From Clostridiaceae bacterium (GTDB lineage Bacteria > Bacillota_A > Clostridia > Clostridiales > Clostridiaceae): a DNA stretch of 5,990 nt. Positions 5,350-5,990 of this stretch are shown in pieces (positions within the stretch are counted from its first letter, which is position 1; each line of letters begins with the position of its first letter). Under the pieces are notes generated by a model, which saw only the letters and a program-made list of their open reading frames with translations, was not told where the DNA came from and searched no databases. A program made the translations under genes and the position numbers. The DNA is taken from contig JAQSXU010000301.1 in assembly GCA_029256485.1 (NCBI GenBank), positions 1-5,990 of the forward strand, read 5' to 3'.

Positions 5350-5399
5350 CTTAATATTTTTTCTTTTCATAGGAATGTACTTTATCAACCCCAAGTACA

Positions 5400-5990
5400 T
5401 CAAGATTTTGATATTAACGCTATTATATTTCCATTCTTATCTGTTTTTTGCTTAATATTTAGGTTCATGTTTTCCATCCAAGGTGGTATATGTGAACAAA
5501 TAAGGGTAAGCTCCTCAAAAGATTTATTCTGAATAAAATTCATTAACGCTTTTTTTGATGAAATATCTGGGGAAGCTTTCATTAAAGCAACTAAATCCAA
5601 ATAGTAATGCCCGCAGATCTCAGTTTCAACAGGCTGCGTATTCTTAGGAAGTTCACTTTTTGAGGTTATATTTGATTCATTTTGCTTTATATCTTCCAAT
5701 ACACCATCAAAGGTTGCATTTTGCAAATCACAAATATCAAAGATATCAAAACCCTTATTGTTAAAAATCTGATATGGAAGCCCCGTCAGACTTCCACCTG
5801 CAATAATCTTAGAATCTATAGCTTCAATAATTTCACTTATATACTTTCTCATTGAGAACGCTTCCATCTCTTTTGAAAAATCCATTGGTATAGTATTCAT
5901 TTTTGTCCAGGCTGATACTTCTTTTTTATAAATATCTATCTTGCTGCATTTAAAGAACTCATCTAAGGAATCATCTGCTTTGGTATATAC
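5400..5990 (-). CDS. Hypothetical protein, C-terminal part (runs off the right edge)
   Basis: The frame is open from the right edge to a TGA at 5400-5402, giving at least 196 residues. The ATG at 5898-5900 is probably internal: the 30 codons before it are open, read as ordinary protein (VYTKADDSLDEFFKCSKIDI at the edge), and no ribosome-binding site precedes that ATG. I do not recognise the family. The visible part has a charged helical stretch, then SKIIAGGSLTGLPYQIFNN, a polar linker rich in Asn, Ser, Lys and Glu (about visible residues 100-122), and a C-terminal part. The C-terminal part has two Cys-x-His pairs, ICGH (Cys126, His128) and ICSH (Cys165, His167). There is no signal peptide or membrane segment in the visible part. 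The linker suggests two domains. It is the last gene of its transcript. Confidence 0.65.
   Translation of the reverse strand, partial: VYTKADDSLDEFFKCSKIDIYKKEVSAWTKMNTIPMDFSKEMEAFSMRKYISEIIEAIDSKIIAGGSLTGLPYQIFNNKGFDIFDICDLQNATFDGVLEDIKQNESNITSKSELPKNTQPVETEICGHYYLDLVALMKASPDISSKKALMNFIQNKSFEELTLICSHIPPWMENMNLNIKQKTDKNGNIIALISKS

Noticed and set aside
5323..5532. Plus-strand open frame of 69 codons at the terminator
   Set aside because: It starts in the loop of the 5304-5349 hairpin and is antisense to the right-edge gene.

Overview
The window reads as AT-rich chromosomal DNA of an anaerobic, low-GC Clostridia, most like Lachnospiraceae. The evidence is a clostridial-type bifunctional AdhE, a small clostridial ferredoxin, purine-rich Shine-Dalgarno sites, and sequences resembling the clostridial Rex operator. 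There is no sign of phage, IS elements, CRISPR, tRNA or rRNA. Genus-level placement is inference.

Layout, left to right. (1) The C-terminal end of a small cupin protein, cut by the left edge, followed by a perfect 16-bp terminator hairpin. (2) A long AT-rich intergenic region that holds a possible 17-codon ORF on the minus strand and ends in a well-formed promoter for adhE. Two near-consensus Rex-type (NADH-sensing repressor) palindromes sit there, one over the -35 box and one over the likely transcription start. (3) adhE, the bifunctional acetaldehyde-CoA/alcohol dehydrogenase, 841 codons from the ATG at 760. (4) A strong terminator whose 3' arm starts a degenerate 13-bp tandem repeat. (5) A 69-residue ferredoxin-like protein with its own promoter and a TTG start, ending in GC-rich inverted repeats. 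(6) Convergent to it, a cytoplasmic serine hydrolase of the class C beta-lactamase family. (7) Behind a terminator, the C-terminal part of an unrecognised minus-strand gene that runs off the right edge.

The most notable observation is inside adhE. Compared with the E. coli AdhE sequence as I recall it, the reading frame jumps from the ADYELLP motif to YASMLATDYTDG. About 32 residues are missing, in frame. The missing block should contain the first two of the four iron ligands of the alcohol dehydrogenase domain (E. coli Asp653 and His657). The aldehyde dehydrogenase half and the other two ligands are intact. If real, this allele should make acetaldehyde from acetyl-CoA but have a crippled ethanol-forming half.

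Functionally, adhE is the fermentative NADH sink and appears to be redox-controlled. The ferredoxin may belong to the same electron economy but has its own promoter. The hydrolase, the cupin and the right-edge gene show no clear link to it.
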